64,000 nt of DNA from Epiperipatus broadwayi. Lineage: Eukaryota; Onychophora; Udeonychophora; Euonychophora; Peripatidae. The translations under genes were made by a program, and so were the position numbers. This document shows positions 58,378-64,000 of the stretch, piece after piece; the stretch's first letter is position 1, and each line of letters starts with the position of its first letter. The stretch is from positions 1,305,478 through 1,369,477 of the forward strand of contig JAQFVV010006238.1 in the NCBI GenBank assembly GCA_028023455.1, given 5' to 3'. The notes under the pieces are model-generated. The model had not been told where the DNA came from. It was given only the letters and a program-made list of their open reading frames with translations, and ran no database searches.

Positions 58378-58639
58378 TTCTATATGGTGAATTTTTACAC
58401 AGCAAGTGAGACTATTTAATGGGAAATGGAATGGATTTCTTTTATGATAAGGGAAATTAAAAGTAAATTTAAAATGTTTGTAAGTTTTCAATTAGATCAG
58501 CCAAAAGAGTTTAATTGTATTATGTGAACAACAAACATATTGTCAAGAAATGTATAATATAGAAAGTTAATAGGTAATCAATTTATCTCCATATCAAAAT
58601 TGGGTAAATGTTTAGAAAATATCGTGTAGGTGCATAATT

Positions 58640-59100
58640 GTGAAAAGTGGAATAATATTTTGTTAGATAATTTAATTAGAGAAAGAGAATTAAAGTTGTC
58701 GAGAACAATTATGAATAAACAATAGTTTGGATTTATATAAGACTAAAAATAATATAAAATATAAATGTATATATGATAACATTAAATGGAGTTTGTTGTT
58801 ATTTGGCAAAAGGGTGTTTTAGATGTGATAAAAGAAGACAAAAATGCAATAAGGATTTGGTTTGTAGATATAGTTTGTGTTGAAATAGAAGAGAGAATAT
58901 TGAATATTTCTTTTTGGAATATAGGATACTGGAAGAGGATTAAAATAAATTGCATGGAGAGTGGAAGAAATTTAAAATAAAGAGTGAATGTGATAGAGAT
59001 TTTATAATTTTTTTGTTCTGGTCTTTATAACAAAATTGGGTCAAGATAATGGTACTGTCAATATAGCTTTTATTAAAATGGGATAGAAGAGAAAAAATGA
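58640..59100 (+). pseudogene. LINE reverse transcriptase palm relic
   Basis: NKQ.FGFI (about 58710-58740), then IRIWFVDIVCVEIEERILNI, where 'FVDLEKAFDRIPR..LW' would be expected. SFWNIGYWKRIKINCMESGR corresponds to 'LR.LG...W....I..MY.G.R'. Only the block order and FVD remain; the assignment is an inference. Confidence 0.45.
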
Positions 59101-59519
59101 AACGAATCAGTGCTTAAGAAATAATTGGGTAATAAATTAGTAAAAAATAGGCATTTAGAGTGAATGAATGTTTAAAACATGGCAGACAAAATTTTTGGAT
59201 GTATAAGCTATGCACAGAAAATGTTAATAGTTGATTTAGAATAGCAAGTGATAACTCATTTTTTAACATTCTGATGCATACATCATATATTTGATATATA
59301 TTAGTTTCCATTATTTTTATTTTGTTTCTAAATAAACGTTTTCAACAATTTGTTCCACTAATGTATTTTTTTTAAAATCAGTTTCTGCAAATTGTCTTAT
59401 TTTATTCATATTATAGTGTATATGCACTCTCTGTATGAAGGCATATTGTTTAAGTATACAGTACCTTATTAGAACAGTTGGTAACATTTGATCTTTTGTC
59501 ATTGATAGCCATTGCTTTA

Positions 59520-60900
59520 TTACTACCATCATCATTTTCAACTATTATTGATACACTGCAAGATCAAAAAGCCTTTGAAGTTTAATCCAATTTTTCAAAT
59601 CCATAGCTTGTTTTGTTCACATAACATCAGCAAACATTCTAACTTTGTCCATTCATTTTACATGTAGTGTTTTTGAAGAATAGTAATTAATTTATTGAAT
59701 GCACAGAAAGCATATGTAAATACTTTAAACAGGCTTTAACCTGTGTTCAATGCACTTTAAAATTCATAATAATCAAGCATATTTTGCTGATAGAGGGACC
59801 TTCCAAACCATGACACAAGATAGTGATTTTTATAAAGATAAGAGCGGCCGTCTTATCTTTAACCTAAATGTCCACTTATATAGGCTAATCTGAAGCATCT
59901 TGATTTGGAAATGTGAAGTTGTTGTTTTTCCACTGTTTAAGTCCACTATTTCCTTTACAAATGAACGTATGCTCAATAAATTAATTACTACTCTCCAGTA
60001 GTTTATAGAATTTCCAACATTAAGATTGTAATATTAACTTGCTGTAAATCACAAGATTTTGCATACGTTAATTTGTAAAGGAAATAGTGGACTTAAACAG
60101 TGGAAAAAATAACTTCACGCTCCCAAATCAAGATGCTCCAGATTTGCCTATATAAGTGGACATTTAGGTTAAAGATAAGACGGCTGCTCTTAACTTTATA
60201 AAAGTCGCTATCTTATAACGTGGTTTGGAAGGTCCCTCTATCGGCAAAATTTGCTTGATTATTATGAATTTTAAAGTGCATTGAATTGTTTTTCTAAAAA
60301 AAAACTTTTTGGGATCAAGTTTAAGACTTAAATGTTTCATCTATTTTTTTTTCTAACAATATGTCCAGCCCAGTTGTATTATAATATTTTTAATTCTTTC
60401 AATAATATCTGTTTGATTTGTCATCCATATATTTCCAATTTGAATCTTTCCTTTTTTGTTATCACTAACATTTCTCCAAATTTAATTTTGTGCTGTGAAC
60501 TCTCTGTATTGCTCTTCCATTAAAGGTTCAAGTTTCACATCCATTTATAAAGACTGGTAAAACACTTCTAAACATCATATGATCACCATTTCTACTGTAT
60601 GGAGAGTTTTGCCTATTTTAAAACACTTCTATTTAAAAAAATAATTTTTTTTCTTCAAACGTTTAAATATATTTTATTTTAACATTAAATTATTTGTATC
60701 CAAAGCATCCCATTCAAATTTAATTATTTGATTAATTAAGTTTTCATGCATTAATATTCTGACCAAGGTATTTGTAGTTGTTAACTTATAATTTACAATG
60801 GGAAAAACATTGAAGACTATTTTAATTTTTTTTTTTTAGTGTTTATTCTTACTGCTTACCTACTTTAACATCACATTTTCTAATTTTAATATTTTAATGA
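59520..60900 (-). pseudogene. RTE LINE 3' relic, split by a foldback element
   Basis: 3' part at 59520-59690: (ATC)n, CACTGCAAGATC, GTTTAATCCAATTTTT, all shared with 28480-28960. 5' part at 60300-60900: minus strand has a VLPVFINGCETCTFN block, AIQRVHS, KYNTTGLDI and a KLTTTNTLVRI-type stretch equivalent to YKYLGQII of the 36-kb copy. The two parts become contiguous by comparison with 28480-28960 once 59746-60285 is removed. Frames are broken. Confidence 0.65.
59746..60285. mobile_element. 540-bp foldback element
   Basis: Arms 59746-59972 and 60061-60285 are inverted copies (about 226 bp each; few mismatches) around an 88-bp loop. The ends read TTCAATGCACTTTAAAATTC. No coding. Flanks show no convincing TSD. 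It lies inside the RTE relic at 59520-60900 and is therefore younger. Confidence 0.85.
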
Positions 60901-61554
60901 ATTTTATCATAATCCACTACCAGTAAAATATTAAATATATAAATAAAATTAATATTATTTCTGTTCTTATTATTATTGCAGTAATCGTAATGATACCTTA
61001 ACATAAGAATAACAAGATGTAATTAAATGTTATCTCTATATTAATTTAGGAAGTTGATAACAATGACTTCATATGATCTGTTTTTATATTTTTGTGAATG
61101 TAACTATGTGTATATATTATGAAAGCATTTTAATACTTTTTCATTGCTGTAAAATATTTATTAATAAGCAATAATCAAACTGTTAGTATTGAATATTGAT
61201 AGGCTTATTTCATTACTAGCATACTGTTGCCCTCTTTTGAATCTGAAACTTATCTAATTTGGGACATTCTATTAGTAATAAAGATACTAATTGTAATACC
61301 AATGCTTTAAGTAAAACCCTCTCAAATAAGCTAAAACAAGTTAAACATAATATTGAGATATTATTATCATTTGCTATTTTAAATATGTAACCAATTTTTA
61401 TCAATATATAACTTCTATATATTTGCAAGATTCTTCTGCTTTTATTTCTAAAGCTGTTTGTCAAGGAGTTTTTCTCCGGTAGAGTTATTATTCCCTTTAT
61501 TTTAAAATATTAATTGATATAGATACTAAATACTATATATCTATTTTAATTTAT
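60901..61554. other. AT-rich stretch, nothing recognised
   Basis: The 82-codon minus frame at 61216-61464 has no motif. Confidence 0.35.
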
Positions 61555-61990
61555 ACTTAATTTATTGTATGGAAGGAAGACTTGGACAGCCTATCAATAT
61601 AACAAAGATTAGAAAAAAAAATCAAAGATACCATATAAAATTCTAAAACTATGATGTTAAGTCATAATACTAATCAAATGTTCTTCAACTTTCTAGATGT
61701 GATAATGTTGAATCTAGTATTGCAAAAGCATAGCTTTGTTAGATTGAACATGTAAATGGATCATATATATTTTCTTAAAAAGGTATTTTATGATGAACTT
61801 GGACATGATTCACAGGCATTTTAAACAAGAGCAGTATTGATCATTTTTATTGAGATTGGTTGAGGCTCTGATCAGCATCAAATCTTTCAGAAATATAATT
61901 TTCTGCAGAAGGTAAAAGTCATTAGCAAAATATCAAATAAACACAATAACGGAGCAACCTGTTCTATATTGTCAACATAATTGTGATTCA
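61555..61990 (+). pseudogene. LINE ORF2 C-terminal relic
   Basis: LLYGRKTWTAYQYNKD (about 61563-61610) matches 'LLYGCETWTVY..H'. Scattered fragments follow of the same region as 4235-4805, including HVNGSYIFS.KVFYDELG near 61750-61810 ('H..RM....PK..FYGEL'). Heavily mutated. Confidence 0.55.
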
Positions 61991-62344
61991 CTGATTGGTT
62001 TGCTTGTAGTCATCATAAAATTAATCTCTAATGTATTATTTTTGTCTTTCTGTTTTTGATGGGGAGGGGGGCACAGTTGAAGTAGCCATATTAATTTGTG
62101 GTAGTTGCTGCTGCTTATGATTTTGATTAGAAAGATATTTCTAAAATAACAGTATTCCTATAGCATTTTTACTTTTATGATAATCTAACAATGCTATATT
62201 TCTTCCATTGTTGATATATTTTGCCATTATTATATTTCATAGATGACAAAACTGTTTTTTTTTGGCCATCAAATATTGTTTCACAAATATTGAATTATTC
62301 TTTTATATAATTGCAGAATAAAAAATCTATATTTTGACTATTGT

Positions 62345-62930
62345 CTTTCTTTATTGTTATCATCATTTTCAAACTGCAGCCTACTTTTTTATTTCATCTA
62401 TCCATCTCATATATGGTTTCCATCTCATATATGGTTTCTTTCTAAGTCTTTACAATCTCTTTGAATTTAGATTAAAATTTTAACTGTCCACATCTCTTCT
62501 AGAAATATGTTCTTCCCTGCTGCATTTTAGTCTCTTAATTCTTTCAGTGATGTCAGTAACATGTTTTTGTTATCTCACCCATGTATTTAATTTTTAGTTC
62601 CTTGTTCTTATTCCTAACATACATCTCATCATATTTCACCGAGTGATTTGAAGTTTCTGCATTGCTCTTCTGTTAACTGTGTGAGCCTCAGATCTATAAG
62701 TAAGAATTGGTAAAACACTTATTAAGTGCCTTCCTTTTCAACACATAGACATGTTTCCTTTTAATATAAAGTTATTTCTACCAAAAGCATTCCATTCAAG
62801 TTCAATTGTATAATTAATGTCATCCCTTATGTTCTCTATTAATAATGCACCAAAGTATTTGTAATTGTTAACTTCTTTTAATTCATCATTATCAGTTTTT
62901 CTCTCTTAATACATATATATTGCCTGTTTG
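62345..62930 (-). pseudogene. RTE LINE RT C-terminal relic
   Basis: Minus strand: DNDELKEVNNYKYFGALLIE, NYTIELEWNAFGR, ISVLPILTYRSEAHTVNRRA, a MMRCMLGI block, VTDITERIKRLK and KPYMRWMDEIKK. The order is that of RTE ORF2 after the palm ('EV..Y.YLG..', 'VLP.LTYG.ETW.L', 'I...I..LKW', 'RRW.D'). A short tandem duplication (CATATATGGTTTC) lies in the last block. Stops present. Confidence 0.7.
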
Positions 62931-63199
62931 CCTAGAATAAGGTGAATATTTAGATTATATTTCTTTTTATGAATTATCTAACTTCTAATTAAGGAATTTG
63001 ATATATATGTGTTATTAATAATATTATTATTATTCATATATGTAATTCAACTTGACAAGTGTTTCAAAATACTGACAGGTATTGAAGATGATTTAAATTT
63101 AACTGTCATTAATAAGAAGATAACTGTTACTTTGCTAAGAACTACAGCTATGTTAATTGTTGTCAAACAATTGCAATAATTCAGTAATTTTCAATTGAG

Positions 63200-64000
63200 A
63201 TGAGACAATAGGTGAAGAAAAGAAGGAATAGGAAACAATATTTTAAAAGGGTGCCTTAAGAATGATTGAATATTCAGAGTATTGTAAAATGATATGAAAA
63301 AGAGTTCATAATGATATAAGAAAGTATATGTATAAATTGGTAAAAAAAAAGTAGAAGAGAATAAAAGTACATTTTGGTATTGGAAGAAATGTTGTTTTAG
63401 CAATAAAAAGAAAAGATGGAACTATTATTAAAAAGAGTGATTGATGTTATCATAAAATGTATGGAAGAGTTTTACAAAGAATTACATAGTAATAAAGAAC
63501 AAGAAAACAAAATAATTTCAACAATTACTACATATTCTGAATTGTCTAGCAATTTTAATAAAGAGGCAAGGCATGCAGTTAAATCTATGAACAAGGGAAA
63601 AGCTTTTAGAGAATGATGGGATTGTTATTGATATTTAAAAAAAAAAAAAACAACAGATGAAGAAATAGAAAAATTGTTGGCAAAACTTATAAAAATGTCT
63701 GAATGATAAAAAAGTCATACTAGTAATACTGATATTTAAGAAAAACGAGAAAAAATATTAGAAATTACAAACCTATCAGTTTTCTCTGAATTCTATATCA
63801 AGTATTTAGCAAAGGGTAAAAGTGTTGATAGCCGAATGGTTAGTGTAGCTGTCTTACAAGCAGTTGTCCTGGGTTCACTTCCCGGCTGATGCTTTGACAT
63901 ATGAAAAAAAAAAGTATTTACCAAAGGTGTCTACAATGAATTCTGGATTTAAACCAATCATAATAACATGCAGGATTTAAAAATGGTTTTTAGCATTGGA
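63200..64000 (+). pseudogene. RTE LINE linker-to-RT relic, running off the window
   Basis: KKRRNRKQYFKRV (about 63215), LLLKRVIDVIIKCMEEFYKE and LHSNKEQ (63419-63500), KSMNKGKAF (63580-63610) and EEIEKLLAKLIKMSE (63660-63705) parallel the 36-kb copy. After the SINE it resumes with a piece equivalent to 'PKEHAGFKNGFSTID' (63950-64000). The end of the window cuts it. Confidence 0.7.
63816..63912 (+). mobile_element. SINE family S1, copy 4, with ~15-bp TSD
   Basis: Has GATAGCCGAATGGTTAG (box-A region), an anticodon-like hairpin, GGGTTCACTTCCCGG (box B) and a GCTTTGACATATGAAAAA tail. AGTATTTAGCAAAGG (63801-63815) and AGTATTTACCAAAGG (63913-63927) flank it, 14 of 15 identical. It interrupts the RTE relic in the same orientation. 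Confidence 0.85.

Overview
This window looks like a piece of an animal (metazoan) nuclear genome, most likely an invertebrate. It is extremely A+T-rich and full of long A/T runs, (TA)n microsatellites and decayed transposable elements. There is no operon-like coding, no rRNA, and no host gene that I can recognise. The animal assignment rests on the element content: many RTE-type and other non-LTR retrotransposon relics, Penelope-like relics, short tRNA-derived SINEs with target-site duplications (TSDs), and Merlin, hAT and pogo/Tigger-like DNA transposons. I cannot name the species. A run of exactly 500 N (55314-55813) is a scaffolding gap.

Layout. 1-8 kb: a LINE 3' relic (440-885), a small TTAA-flanked palindrome (1899-2064), a second LINE 3' relic (4235-4805) and a palindromic repeat (7104-7497). 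8-11 kb: a LINE linker relic carrying a SINE, and one copy of a dispersed repeat. 11.3-18.05 kb: copy A of a 4-5 kb noncoding AT-rich repeat, interrupted by a complete but dead Merlin transposon (14805-16823). 18.05-18.82 kb: a duplicated and partly inverted 401-bp unit. 18.8-33 kb: LINE 3' relics on both strands, nested SINEs around 24.8-25.75 kb, and an unrecognised coding-like stretch at 27.4-28.4 kb. 36.1-37.8 kb: the best preserved LINE, an RTE endonuclease-to-RT fragment on the minus strand. A 1.03-kb pogo/Tigger-like MITE follows. 40.4-41 kb and 51.2-51.6 kb: two Penelope-like C-terminal relics. 42.3-43 kb: a 235-bp-period minisatellite. 46.08-50.39 kb: copy B of the AT-rich repeat. 53.8-57.1 kb: a pair of ~175-bp direct repeats around a segment that contains the gap. 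57.5-58.4 kb: a deleted hAT element. 58.6-64 kb: several LINE relics, one split by a 540-bp foldback element and one by a SINE.

The most notable object is the Merlin element. Its outer ~253 bp form the original terminal inverted repeats. A further 380 bp, holding the 3' half of the transposase gene, has been copied in inverted orientation into the left end, so each arm is now ~633 bp. The transposase has three breaks (a TAA, a frameshift and a TGA). The structure is geometrically like known hairpin-RNA silencing loci made from rearranged transposons. The second notable object is the pair of long AT-rich repeats at 11.3 and 46.1 kb, colinear over more than 4 kb with no detectable protein. All identities below come from reading motifs by eye; no database search was run.
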